Made by a program: the position numbers and the translations under genes. From assembly GCA_039683515.1 (NCBI GenBank), contig JBDKRG010000010.1, positions 186,001 to 250,000 on the forward strand: a stretch of DNA of 64,000 nt. Direction: 5' to 3'. The stretch is from JAJFUE01 sp039683515. GTDB taxonomy: Bacteria; Sumerlaeota; Sumerlaeia; MVZB01. Below are positions 27,325-35,839 of this stretch, one piece after another. A model generated the notes under the pieces. It searched no databases. It was not told the origin of the DNA and saw nothing but the letters and a program-made list of their open reading frames with translations. The number at the start of each line of letters is the position of its first letter. Position 1 is the first letter of the stretch.

Positions 27325-28390
27325 AAGCGATAAGATATTTTCCTTTCTTCATCTTCAATATTCCTTTTTCCAAAGATTTGCCGATTGCCTCATACGCAGT
27401 GCTTTGAGAGCACTTCGCCGTTTTTTGAACCTTCTGGGATAAGAGCTTTTTCGACAGCCTCGTGTCTTTGAGAATAGTTTGGAAATGCTCTTTGGTGACC
27501 TTTGATTTTGGTTGTTGTTCCCCTTTCCCATTTTTTCTAAATTTGTTCCATTCGTCAAAATCGAATGATTCATCATACTCAAATTGATCCGATACCGGAT
27601 TCCGCCGTAGTCCAAACGGCGCGAATTTAGGGCCATCGTTATTTTTTGCGCAGACGATCACCATTTCGTCGCCGAGTATGTCGCGGCGAGGTGCACAGTT
27701 AATCTGACATCTTGCGATCGACATCAACGCCTTTGATCCTCGGGCATATTCACTTGCTTCTGGACCGTATGCTTTCCTAAGAGCGTTCTGCCCTGTGAGC
27801 GAGTGGTGTATCACCAGCGTTGCAGCCTTCGGATTGGTAACTTGAGCAATCCTCATGAGCCAATAAATAGTTTTTCGTGTATCTACGGCGTCGTTTTCAT
27901 TATTACCGACAAAGAAATCGCGATACGGATCAAAGATCACGAGATCGGGTTCAATTTCTTCAATCATACGAGAAATCTTTTGCTGAGTCCTTTGATTCAG
28001 CATAGATCGATCCTTGATTGTTTTAGGAATGTAGAATTTCAGATTCTCAAATATCGGGTGAGTTGGTGGAATCCTCCGCATGTTCAGCGCACGCCCAATC
28101 TCGTAATTGATCCTTGTCGGACTATTTTCGGTTTGAACGAAAAAGACTTTCAGTCGGTTCTGATGAATATCGATTTGTTTTAGCCATTTACTTCGACCTG
28201 ATACCAAATTGACAGCTAGTTGAATCGCAATCTTGGTTTTCCCGACATCTGGCGGACCAACAAGCAACGATAAACCTCCCTGAGTGATCAGATTTTCTCC
28301 AAGAATTCTTTCGCGTGGATCAGGTTCGAATTCTCGCAGTCGTTTGTAATCCCACAAGCACGGATCGGCTTTTTGTGTAATCTTACTCAT
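27323..28390 (-). CDS. RepA-like AAA ATPase (AAA_25), replication/maintenance
   Basis: 355 residues from the ATG at 28390, which has GGAGG 9 nt upstream. RecA-fold ATPase of the plasmid RepA/DnaB-like hexameric helicase group: Walker A VGPPDVGKTK near residue 45, VFFVQTENS, Walker B LVIFDPYRDFF and the late motif LVIHHSLTG. The C-terminal 80 residues look like a winged-helix domain. The start overlaps the stop of the upstream AlpA-like gene, so translation is coupled. Such proteins are common in integrative elements and satellites and suggest that the island replicates or is maintained after excision. Confidence 0.82.
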   Translation of the reverse strand: MSKITQKADPCLWDYKRLREFEPDPRERILGENLITQGGLSLLVGPPDVGKTKIAIQLAVNLVSGRSKWLKQIDIHQNRLKVFFVQTENSPTRINYEIGRALNMRRIPPTHPIFENLKFYIPKTIKDRSMLNQRTQQKISRMIEEIEPDLVIFDPYRDFFVGNNENDAVDTRKTIYWLMRIAQVTNPKAATLVIHHSLTGQNALRKAYGPEASEYARGSKALMSIARCQINCAPRRDILGDEMVIVCAKNNDGPKFAPFGLRRNPVSDQFEYDESFDFDEWNKFRKNGKGEQQPKSKVTKEHFQTILKDTRLSKKLLSQKVQKTAKCSQSTAYEAIGKSLEKGILKMKKGKYLIA

Positions 28391-28673
28391 TGATCTTGAC
28401 CTCCGCGCTTGTGCTGCACCGTTTGCATGACTCTGCATATTTGCGAAGATCATCGACATGATACCTTACAGACGATCCGAATTTGAAATAGGCCGGAGGA
28501 ATCCGCTTCCACCTACACGTCTGAAGGAATTTTTTTGTAACTCCTAATAATTTAGCAGCATCGCCTTCTCGAACATAATCTGAATTGATGCTCGTCTTGG
28601 AATCAACTTGACTCAACTTCTCAACACAGGAATTGCTCTGCTCAACAACACTGACATGCACTCGTCCCATCAC
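28383..28673 (-). CDS. AlpA/MerR-like helix-turn-helix protein
   Basis: 96 residues. A winged-helix DNA-binding segment lies at about 32-76: VREGDAAKLLGVTKKFLQTCRWKRIPPAYFKFGSSVRY, the pattern of AlpA/excisionase-type proteins where the first helix reads a short motif and the wing carries IPPxYFKFG. The start codon is uncertain; the N-terminal 30 residues look disordered and an internal start is possible. It is coupled to the RepA-like gene and likely acts as regulator or excision factor of the island. Confidence 0.75.
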   Translation of the reverse strand: MMGRVHVSVVEQSNSCVEKLSQVDSKTSINSDYVREGDAAKLLGVTKKFLQTCRWKRIPPAYFKFGSSVRYHVDDLRKYAESCKRCSTSAEVKINE

Positions 28674-28867
28674 GAAACCTCCAGAAGCGATATGAAGACA
28701 TTATTGCGTCTTCGGAGAGACACGTTTTGTGCTCCAATATCGCCCGAAACTGCCCCGCCGTTTAGCCTGACCGGTGTGAAAAATATTTCAGCAATATCGT
28801 GTGATGGACAACGCAACATTTAGCCAATGTTTATAGGACACTTATGCAAGTAGTTACGATTGTTGGG

Positions 28868-28896
28868 TTGACCGATATGCCAATATCGTATATAAC
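28868..28896 (+). promoter_or_regulatory. promoter with palindromic operator for the XRE gene
   Basis: TTGACC (28868-28873), exactly 17 bp, then TATAAC (28891-28896). The spacer contains the perfect palindrome CGATAT-GCCA-ATATCG (28873-28888), and cgtatat is repeated at 28887 and 28902. This is consistent with autorepression by the XRE protein. Confidence 0.75.
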
Positions 28897-28926
28897 AATA
28901 ACGTATATGAAGGGAGGATGGAATAT

Positions 28927-29289
28927 ATGATCGGGGATAAGTTGCCGATAAAATACAAGATATTCGTAGAGTTGATTACGGAGAAAAGGGGTGAGGCGGG
29001 CTTACTACAAGTCGAATTAGCAAAAAGACTTCACAAGCCTCAGCCATATGTTAGCAAGTATGAGACAGGGAAAAGGCGGTTGGATTTCGTGGAAGTTGGT
29101 GATATATGCCAGGCAATTGGGATCAAGTTGATTGATTTGGCGAAAGAATATGAAAAGCGATGCCTTATTGTGAGAAAACATTGGAAGCGATCAGAGTCAA
29201 TGACATTGGTGAGTAAGCAGAGACAGGGAAGAATTCCACCTGGCAGCAGCCAACACGTTAATCGAAGAAGACGACCTAAACGGCCATGA
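28927..29289 (+). CDS. XRE-family transcriptional regulator
   Basis: 120 residues from the ATG at 28927, chosen because GGGAGG lies 9 nt upstream; the ATG three codons earlier abuts it. The HTH_3 fold spans residues 10-65 (LLQVELAKRLHKPQPYVSKYETGKRRLD). A basic tail follows. The promoter carries a palindrome that it may bind. It is transcribed away from the AlpA-like/RepA-like pair, so it may switch between island maintenance states. Confidence 0.85.
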   Translation: MIGDKLPIKYKIFVELITEKRGEAGLLQVELAKRLHKPQPYVSKYETGKRRLDFVEVGDICQAIGIKLIDLAKEYEKRCLIVRKHWKRSESMTLVSKQRQGRIPPGSSQHVNRRRRPKRP

Positions 29290-29359
29290 GTATGGAGAAA
29301 GCCATCAGGGCCAAAAGAGTATGAGGGGAATGTCGGTCCCCTCATACCCCTTTCTAAGT

Positions 29360-29662
29360 TCAATTTTCCATTTTCCAGACGAATGTCTCGCCATCGACCG
29401 TCACATCAATACTGTGCTGCTCGCTCATTGCGTCGTTTCCGATCTCGGCGATACCGGTATACTTGTTCTTGGATTCCTTGACGAGCGCGACGCTCTTGCA
29501 TTTGACTCCCGGCAATCCCTTTTGCGCGAGGGACTCTGTGATTTGAGACTGAATCTGATTTTGCATATCAGTCTTGTCAGGTCCGTTTGAACACGAAACC
29601 GTGAACGAAATGATTCCCAGGACGATGGACGCGGTCATCAGCATTGTTTTAAAACGATTCAT
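29360..29662 (-). CDS. small secreted lipoprotein
   Basis: 100 residues with a lipobox: a hydrophobic segment ending ISFTVSC (Cys near 24), then a soluble domain of about 75 residues including KCKSVALVKESKNKYTGIAEIG and ending VDGETFVWKMEN. The fold resembles small DUF4333-like beta proteins, but I do not claim the family. GGAG lies 8 nt before this ATG; the ATG one codon upstream is nearly as good. It is 32 bp downstream of another lipoprotein gene on the same strand and probably shares its transcript. Confidence 0.72.
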   Translation of the reverse strand: MNRFKTMLMTASIVLGIISFTVSCSNGPDKTDMQNQIQSQITESLAQKGLPGVKCKSVALVKESKNKYTGIAEIGNDAMSEQHSIDVTVDGETFVWKMEN

Positions 29663-29696
29663 CATTTAATCTCCTTTGGTAAATTAAAGTCGGCAT

Positions 29697-30944
29697 TTAC
29701 TTGGTTGCTTCATCGAGACACTTTTCGTAGTAGTAATCCTCCATATCGTTCGCATTTGAGAACGCGTTGTTGGCGATCTTCGCCTTTATGTCCGCATGAA
29801 GCCGACTGAAGAAGTCACTTTTGAGAATGTGGTCGCTAAGCTGTTCATCCTCACTGAAGGAAGCCAGCTTCTTTAAGCATAAATAGCGATTGTAGCGGGT
29901 CAGGTCGATTCCTTTAGAACGGAGGAATTCTGCCACTTGATTCATGTTGGATACGGTGTTTTGCATCATCGCATTTTTTAGATCGGTTAATGCTTTTGTG
30001 CGCTCACCGTTCACACTGTCCGATGCCGAATCCATGAATGCCGAATCCATGTTGTTGCGGAATGTCTCGAATTCGTTTCTGGAAACAGCTTCATCTAAAT
30101 TGTTCGACGTCAAATATGCTTTCACGTCGTCTATCGTCTTCAATTCGTTGTTCTCGACCTTACTCATGACCTGGCTATATTCTGAGGAAAGTCCGCCATT
30201 ATAGATGGTCGCCATGATGTAGATGTTTGTCTTCCGAGCCGCCGCTATTGATTCCTTGTTTTTGGCGATGTATGCGACTACATCGGCTTTTGAATTGATA
30301 CTCTTGTCTTCCTGAATCTGTGTGATGATCTTTTTCGATATCACATATCGTGATAATGAATCGATGAATGCGCGCAATTCCGCATCAGCCTGATTCTTCT
30401 TATCTAGGGCATCATTTTGCTCACGCAACTTACGCAAGTTCTCTTGCTCTTCAGCTTTTTTCTGCTTCTCGTGTTTTTGAATCGATGTCTCGACACCCGA
30501 TTCTTGCAGCGCATTGACAGCAAGCAAGATGACAGACGACGCGCCGACACCTTCCGACCTGCCTTCGCCGGCGGTAACGTAATCGAGCGTGCAAGCCTTG
30601 CCAATCTTCTTGGGATCGACACTCGTTCCGCCCAGGATGAACGTGAACTGCGCTACGCAATCCTGATCCTTCATTGAGAAGCAAAGCTGGTAAACATTAT
30701 CGTCCTTTTTCCACCCGTGGATTTCTGGCGTCTTGCCGTTGTCCATTTTGAGAAGCGAGAGACCCTTTTCGAATTCGTCGATGGTTCCGAGTTCACCCAT
30801 TCCGCTGACTTCGGTAATGATGTAGGAAGCTTTAAACTCTTGCGGCGGATCGGTGTATCCGCCGCAGCCGGTCTGCAAGCACACGGCCAAGATCAACAGG
30901 GCATACAGCGAAATCACTTCTTGAATTCTCTGACGGTTCATCAT
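29697..30944 (-). CDS. lipoprotein of unknown function with a helical central region
   Basis: 415 residues from the ATG at 30944 (GGAG 8 nt upstream); the frame continues upstream through a structured non-coding element and should not be counted. The signal ends AVCLQTGCGG (lipobox Cys about 28). Residues 30-140 form a possible beta domain; about 150-200 is a charged coiled coil (KQKKAEEQENLRKLREQN). The rest is helical, with several SKADVVAYIAKNK and SNMNQVAEFLRSKG repeats spaced about 70 residues apart. Not recognised. Mobile-element lipoproteins can act in surface exclusion or envelope defence, but nothing here proves it. Confidence 0.7.
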   Translation of the reverse strand: MMNRQRIQEVISLYALLILAVCLQTGCGGYTDPPQEFKASYIITEVSGMGELGTIDEFEKGLSLLKMDNGKTPEIHGWKKDDNVYQLCFSMKDQDCVAQFTFILGGTSVDPKKIGKACTLDYVTAGEGRSEGVGASSVILLAVNALQESGVETSIQKHEKQKKAEEQENLRKLREQNDALDKKNQADAELRAFIDSLSRYVISKKIITQIQEDKSINSKADVVAYIAKNKESIAAARKTNIYIMATIYNGGLSSEYSQVMSKVENNELKTIDDVKAYLTSNNLDEAVSRNEFETFRNNMDSAFMDSASDSVNGERTKALTDLKNAMMQNTVSNMNQVAEFLRSKGIDLTRYNRYLCLKKLASFSEDEQLSDHILKSDFFSRLHADIKAKIANNAFSNANDMEDYYYEKCLDEATK

Positions 30945-30994
30945 GCTACTGTCTCCTTTGAGATATAAAAAGAGGGGTGCCGCCCGTTCCATGC

Positions 30995-31122
30995 TTCCCG
31001 TAGGGCTACCAAACCCCCCAAGACAGCACAGCACCAGACGACACCCCCACTCGGGGTGCATCCAGTGCTTGTGCGTCGTCTGGGTAGATGCCCTTGCGGG
31101 CAAGTTTGGTAGTTTACGGGAA
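30995..31122 (-). other. nested long inverted repeat upstream of the lipoprotein gene
   Basis: Three collinear stems: TTCCCGTA/TACGGGAA (30995-31002/31115-31122), CTACCAAAC/GTTTGGTAG (31006-31014/31104-31112) and CCAGACGAC/GTCGTCTGG (31034-31042/31075-31083). A small ACCCC/GGGGT hairpin lies inside the apex. All arms are perfect. It could be a structured leader RNA, a single-strand origin or a recombination site. Confidence 0.75.
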
Positions 31123-31550
31123 ACGCCAAGCACATGAACGCCGCTACTTAAACGGCTTTATGTATTATAGCAGTGCTCGATATGACCTCCGTCATCCAAT
31201 CTTGAAACATCGAATCGAACCGCAAAATAAAATATGCTCCCACCCTTGCACACTCAAGTTGTTTTTGTATTCAAGCAGGTTGACCCTCTCGAAAACGCCT
31301 CAAAAACCTGTTTTTGGGCACACCTCCCCCCACGCGCATATACCGAAAAGCGTGTCTCCGAGCCCCTCTTTGCCCAACCGCCCACCCGTCGAGGGGTCAG
31401 ATAAGATTCCCTGCTATCAGCGGAGACTGTTTGGGCCGTGGACCTCAGTCCGTTGCCGAATCTCGCTGACGCATGACAGAATCGCTCTGTCGATTCTATG
31501 CGAAAAATGAACATGATCGACTCGCACATTGAATTAGCTGCATCAATGAT
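31123..31550. other. intergenic region, non-coding
   Basis: About 430 bp without a credible gene. Contains C-rich runs, cgaggggtcag, and a perfect hairpin AGAATCG-CTCTGT-CGATTCT at 31478-31497, downstream of the caspase-like gene and possibly its terminator. Confidence 0.5.
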
Positions 31551-32150
31551 CTACTCGTTCAGAATCAATCGAAATCCAAGGTCCGCATAAAACGCACTTC
31601 GCATCAAGTCGGTTCTCAATTTCTCGTGCAGGACTGTGAGGCTTCTGGCCGTCAATCGTGGTCGGTCTTGAAGCTCACGCAAGAGCAATAAATCGAAAGC
31701 CGTTGACTTAAACCAATCCACTTCCTCACTGAATCCCATAATTCCGATGATATTGGTGTTCGCCATGAATTTGCGTAATTCTTTCAAGTTTGCCTGCATC
31801 GTTGAGCAAGACCCAAAGTAAATCACCACCCTGCGCTCACAATGTTCGATGACTTCCTTAATCTCATCCAGAAACACCATTCTTCTGCCATCCAAACAGA
31901 TGCAGGATTCTTGACCATGAAACGCTAGGTAAAGAACCGAGTAATTCGCATATGTGTTTTGTGTCCATTTCTTCAAATTAAAATCGAGTTCTTCCCGAGT
32001 GCCAACACGCCTATGAATATATGGGAATTTCCGACAGTGTGAATCCGCTACGATTTTGAGCACTGGTTCAACGGATGTTTTCTTACGCAGATCAGTGCTC
32101 CAATCGCCTTCAAGACAGAAAATCCCATGACCCGACTTTGACGCATTCAT
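31551..32150 (-). CDS. caspase/CHAT-like protein (DUF6642-like)
   Basis: 199 residues. The core reads VLYLAFHGQESCICL (about residues 73-87) and then VVIYFGSCSTM (about 108-118), placing a His after a hydrophobic strand and a Cys after the next, as in the His-Cys dyad of CHAT/caspase-like peptidases. The N-terminal GIFCLEGDW and RRVGTREELDFNLKKW segments are typical of the DUF6642-type proteins I recall. No effector or sensor domain is fused. In an island, caspase-like proteins often serve as effector proteases, but peptidase activity here is inference. A strong ribosome site is lacking, so the start is uncertain. Confidence 0.68.
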   Translation of the reverse strand: MNASKSGHGIFCLEGDWSTDLRKKTSVEPVLKIVADSHCRKFPYIHRRVGTREELDFNLKKWTQNTYANYSVLYLAFHGQESCICLDGRRMVFLDEIKEVIEHCERRVVIYFGSCSTMQANLKELRKFMANTNIIGIMGFSEEVDWFKSTAFDLLLLRELQDRPRLTARSLTVLHEKLRTDLMRSAFYADLGFRLILNE

Positions 32151-32189
32151 TTGGATCGTAGCCCTTAATCATCTTGTGTTCGATTCGAT

Positions 32190-32609
32190 TCATAAATCTG
32201 TTTTAATCACGACCTGTTTAAATCCATTAGAGCGAGCAATTTGTTGCAGCAAGGACAAGTAACCCTGATTCCCTCTTATCATCATGCGGTCGGTATAAGC
32301 GTATTTGCCCTTGCGGACCCATTTAATCAAAGCAAAGAATATTTCCTCCAAGCGAGCCTGTATGATTTCGGAGACATCATTGAGTTCCTTATTTCGTGGC
32401 CGACATTCCGCGATCAACTTTTCGGCTTTAGTCCTCGAAACATTCAGCATCCTGCCAACATCGTTGACGATCATCTTTTCGCCCACGGTCCTGCTGACAT
32501 CGGCTATCCGGCCTTTCGTGACAATCGCGGCCATCGTTTGAGTTTTGCAAATCTCCACTACAAGCCTCGCCTCTGAACGGCCGTGGGAATGAGATGTTTT
32601 TTTCATCAT
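32190..32609 (-). CDS. small DNA-binding-like protein next to the integrase
   Basis: 139 residues from the ATG at 32609 (the longer frame would overlap the integrase 3' end). A helix-turn-helix-like stretch IVNDVGRMLNVSRTKAEKLIAECRP is at about 67-91, and the C-terminal half is helical and basic. No family is recognised. It lies downstream of the integrase on the same strand and could be a directionality or regulatory factor. Confidence 0.5.
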   Translation of the reverse strand: MMKKTSHSHGRSEARLVVEICKTQTMAAIVTKGRIADVSRTVGEKMIVNDVGRMLNVSRTKAEKLIAECRPRNKELNDVSEIIQARLEEIFFALIKWVRKGKYAYTDRMMIRGNQGYLSLLQQIARSNGFKQVVIKTDL

Positions 32610-32631
32610 GTGCTGAACTTCTTTCTTTTTC

Positions 32632-33858
32632 TCACAGTGACCCACTACTCGCTTTCGCTTCTTGCGCATGATGCAAGTCTATGACCTTCGCCCCGTCCGA
32701 ATTCAGGGCTTGTTCGATTACCTGACCGATACGCTCGTTCGCCGTTCGGATCGGATTGTCGGCGAGGTGAGCATATCGCTGTGTGGTGGATGCCTGGGTG
32801 TGGCCTAACAACTTCCCGATTATTAAAAGCCCTTCGCCTAATCCCGCCGCAACACTGGCGAAGCTGTGCCTCAGATCGTGAATACGCAGATCGGGGACTT
32901 GTGCTTTTTCGCGGACGCGTTCCCAGATTTTATACAGCCCGTTAAAAGGCTTGTCATCCCGACGCTCGCTTGGAATGACCCATACCGGATCGCGTTTGAT
33001 CTTCTTGAGGATGTCGATCGCGGCCAGGTTGAGGTAAATGACCTTGCTGCCGGTCTTGCTGTCCTCAAGGCGAAGTAAACCACTTTTAAGATCGACCTCG
33101 CTCCACTTGAGGTTCAGGATTTCGCTTTTACGTGCCCCGGTGAGGATCAAGAGCCGCAAGGCGTCAATGGCAACCTGGGGCTCGGACTTCTCATCCTCGA
33201 TCTCTTTCAATGTCTTGCCGATCCGCTTCAATTCTTCAGGGCTCAGGTATCGCTCACAGGCTTTTTCGGGGAATCTCGACACGCGCCGGCAGGGATTTGA
33301 CCCGTCCGGCCGTTCGCCCCATATTTCGGAAAGGTTGAACATCGTAGAGAGCAAGGTCAGGACCCGATTCGCCTGGTAAGGGGTGTCGCTCAAGCTGGTG
33401 TGGAACTTGGCGATGTCCTGACGGGTGAATTCCTGGACTTTACGCGCTCCCATTTGCGGGATGATGAACTTGTCGATAAACCGCTGGTCGTTATAGATCG
33501 ATTGGGGCTTTTTTCTGATCTTTGCGTGATCCTTCATATATCGCTCGGCCAGTTGCTTCATGGTCATGGAACCTTTGACCTGATCCCGCTCATCAGCCGG
33601 GTCGGTGTCGCCCATCTGAGCCTGTGCAAGAAGCTGTGTGGCTTTCTTTCTGGCCTGGTCGGGGGCAATCGTCCCGTGTTGCCCGATGGTCATCCAGCGG
33701 GAACGCCGATGCTTGTTGCGATAGGTCAGAATGTAAACCATCCGGCCTGATGGCTTAACCCTCAGACCGAATCCCGGCAGCGTGGCATCCCAGTAATAAA
33801 CATCCCGGCTCGGATCGGGCACAATCTCATCGATAAACCGCTTTGTAAGCTGGGCCAT
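32632..33858 (-). CDS. int: tyrosine recombinase (island integrase)
   Basis: 408 residues, phage P4/Sf6-type integrase. It has an N-terminal DUF4102-like arm (LTKRFIDEI...DATLPGFGLRVKPSG), a core-binding domain and a catalytic domain. Catalytic residues seen: Arg in LTGARKSEIL, Lys in DSKTGSK, H-x-x-R in IHDLRHSFAS, His in LLGHTQ and Tyr in TTQRYAHL. All are present, so it should be active. It lies 228 bp from the right att repeat and points inward. Its presence beside a tRNA-derived repeat identifies the element border. Confidence 0.97.
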   Translation of the reverse strand: MAQLTKRFIDEIVPDPSRDVYYWDATLPGFGLRVKPSGRMVYILTYRNKHRRSRWMTIGQHGTIAPDQARKKATQLLAQAQMGDTDPADERDQVKGSMTMKQLAERYMKDHAKIRKKPQSIYNDQRFIDKFIIPQMGARKVQEFTRQDIAKFHTSLSDTPYQANRVLTLLSTMFNLSEIWGERPDGSNPCRRVSRFPEKACERYLSPEELKRIGKTLKEIEDEKSEPQVAIDALRLLILTGARKSEILNLKWSEVDLKSGLLRLEDSKTGSKVIYLNLAAIDILKKIKRDPVWVIPSERRDDKPFNGLYKIWERVREKAQVPDLRIHDLRHSFASVAAGLGEGLLIIGKLLGHTQASTTQRYAHLADNPIRTANERIGQVIEQALNSDGAKVIDLHHAQEAKASSGSL

Positions 33859-34086
33859 GACACAAACTCTCCCCATTCAGGAATTGACTCATTTTTTCCT
33901 GGCATCCCGCACACAGCCCCCAAAAACCGGGCCGATTTCGGCGAGCATATAGCAAGCATAATAGAGAGAAATGGGGCGAAAATCAAGGCAAAAAGATGGC
34001 TCTATCCGAAGATAAAACCAATAGAATGAGTAATATAGAGCAATAGAGAGAAGGCGATAGAAAAGCAAAGAAATGGCAAATATAGG
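33859..34086. promoter_or_regulatory. attP-arm-like region between integrase and attR
   Basis: AT-rich spacer with repeated atagagagaa at about 33960 and 34043 and related aatagaatgag and aatatagagc units. These are candidate integrase arm sites and the integrase promoter; no gene is present. Confidence 0.45.
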
Positions 34087-34133
34087 CTACGGATCAGAAG
34101 GTTGGGGGTTCAAATCCCTCCGGGCGTACCACT
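34087..34133 (+). repeat. attR: 47 bp direct repeat of tRNA-Arg 3' half
   Basis: Exact copy of 13348-13394, from the anticodon loop to past the CCA. The 5' half of the tRNA is absent, so this is the displaced fragment, not a second tRNA gene. Confidence 0.95.
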
Positions 34134-34306
34134 TCTCTTTCCCTCCCCCACATATTAACGGTGTGCGCATCTCAAATTGCGTTTGCGGTTGTCGTCTTAC
34201 TGCCTGGTTCAGTCGCGGGAGAGTGCTTGCATTGACGAGTCGCGTTTGTGCAGAATACCCGCCGGCATTGGCATGTGAAGAATTGCACAGTAACAGGGGG
34301 GAAGGA

Positions 34307-35749
34307 ATGATGCGAAAGGTGAAGCGACTTCTTATTTGTTCCGATTTCATGGCGCGAAGGGGGCAATGCCTGCTGCTGGCGGCGGCCCTGCTGCTCGCGG
34401 CCGGGTGCTCGCGGACCGGGTTGTTCCCGGCGCGGGGCGCGGCGGAGGGCTGGGGCGCCGTTCCGGCCATTTTGAGCCGGATTGTGCCGCCCGAGTTCCC
34501 TGACCGCGACTACGTCGTCACCGATTTCGGGGCCGTCGGCGACAGCCACGTAAACTGCCAGCCGGCGTTTAAGAAAGCCATCGATCAGGCCAACGCCGAG
34601 GGCGGCGGCCGGATCGTCGTGCCGGCGGGCCGCTACCTGCTCAACGGCCCGATCCACCTCAAGAGCAACATCGAACTGCACCTGGAGAAGGGCGCCTATA
34701 TCAAGTTCGGCACCAATCCGGCCGATTACCTGCCGGTCGTGCTCGTCCGCTGGGAAGGCACCGAGATGTTCAACTACTCGCCGCTGATCTACGCCTACCA
34801 GGCCACCAACGTGGCGATCACGGGCGAGGGGACGATCGACGGCAGCGGCGCGGCGGGGTTCGCGCCCTGGAAGAAGATCCAGGCGCCCGAGTCCAACCGC
34901 ATCCGCACGATGGGCGAGCGGGGCGTCCCCGTCTGCGAGCGTGTCTTCGGCGAGGGCTACCACATGCGCCTGGACCTCGTCCAACTGTTCGGCTGCAAGA
35001 ACGTCCTGATCGAGGGCGTCACGATGCTCGACTCGCCGTTCTGGGTCAACCACCTCGTCGGCTGCATCAACGTGACCATGCGCAAGGTTAAAGTGGACAG
35101 CCACAACCCCAACAGCGACGGCGTCGATCCCGAGTCGTGCGTCGACATGCTGATCGAGGACTGCGACTTTAACTGCGAGGACGACGGCGTGGCGATCAAG
35201 TCCGGCCGCGACCGCGACGGCTGGCGCCTCGGCCAGCCGAGCGAGAACATCATCGTGCGCCGCTGCAAGATCAACACCTACTGCGGCGGCCTGTGCGTCG
35301 GCAGCGAGATGTCGGGCGGCGCGCGCAACATCTTCTGGGAGGACTGCGACATCGTCGGCGGCGAGAACGGCCTGTTCATCAAGGCCAACGCCGACCGCGG
35401 CGGCATGATCGAAAACGTCTGGGTGCGCAACATCGACATCGGCCCCTGCCGCCGCAACGCGGTCCACATCACCTGCCATTACGACGGCTATTACAAGGGC
35501 GGCTACCGCGGCAACAAGTTCTACCCGCTCCTCCGGAACATGAACATCGCCAACCTCAAGGCCGGCAAGGCCGGCGAGGAAGGGCTGCGCCTGTTCGGCC
35601 GCTCCGAGCTGCCGATGCAAAACATCACGCTCAAGAACGTCGAGGTCGAGAGCCAGGGCCGCGCCTCGCAGTACGATTTCCTGCAGAACGTCACCCTGGA
35701 CAACGTCAAGATCGGCGGCGAGCTCCAGAGCGTCCCGGCCGCCAAGTAA
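34307..35749 (+). CDS. GH28-family polygalacturonase-like lipoprotein
   Basis: 480 residues from the ATG at 34307 (GGAAGGA just upstream). The longer frame starts in the att region and should not be used. The lipobox LLLAAGC is at about residue 31. A right-handed beta-helix follows: DYVVTDFGAVGDS opens the fold. The GH28 catalytic residues are seen in NSDGVDPES (NxD), CEDDGVAIKSG (the DD pair) and the GSEMSG loop. RIKx-type RYK is not clearly seen. Role: hydrolysis of pectin-like or other uronate polysaccharides at the cell surface. It has a tandem paralogue immediately downstream. Confidence 0.88.
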   Translation: MMRKVKRLLICSDFMARRGQCLLLAAALLLAAGCSRTGLFPARGAAEGWGAVPAILSRIVPPEFPDRDYVVTDFGAVGDSHVNCQPAFKKAIDQANAEGGGRIVVPAGRYLLNGPIHLKSNIELHLEKGAYIKFGTNPADYLPVVLVRWEGTEMFNYSPLIYAYQATNVAITGEGTIDGSGAAGFAPWKKIQAPESNRIRTMGERGVPVCERVFGEGYHMRLDLVQLFGCKNVLIEGVTMLDSPFWVNHLVGCINVTMRKVKVDSHNPNSDGVDPESCVDMLIEDCDFNCEDDGVAIKSGRDRDGWRLGQPSENIIVRRCKINTYCGGLCVGSEMSGGARNIFWEDCDIVGGENGLFIKANADRGGMIENVWVRNIDIGPCRRNAVHITCHYDGYYKGGYRGNKFYPLLRNMNIANLKAGKAGEEGLRLFGRSELPMQNITLKNVEVESQGRASQYDFLQNVTLDNVKIGGELQSVPAAK

Positions 35750-35758
35750 ACCGGCAAC

Positions 35759-35792
35759 GGGTCCCATGGGTCCCACGCGGCCCATGGGACCC
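35759..35792 (+). terminator. terminator-like perfect hairpin after the first GH28 gene
   Basis: GGGTCCCATGGG (35759-35770) and CCCATGGGACCC (35781-35792) with a 10 nt loop. No T run, so it may also be a repeat element. Confidence 0.6.
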
Positions 35793-35839
35793 ATAACACC
35801 CATACGATATAAAATCCACAATCCAGCGAGGCATATACG

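Noticed and set aside
30995..31122. Integron attC site
   Set aside because: Imperfect similarity only; the R'/R'' consensus and unpaired extrahelical bases are not seen and no integron integrase is nearby.
31254..31529. 91-codon minus-strand frame
   Set aside because: Low-complexity composition, no ribosome site; the region looks non-coding.
34087..34133. Second tRNA-Arg gene
   Set aside because: Only the 3' half is present; it is the att repeat.
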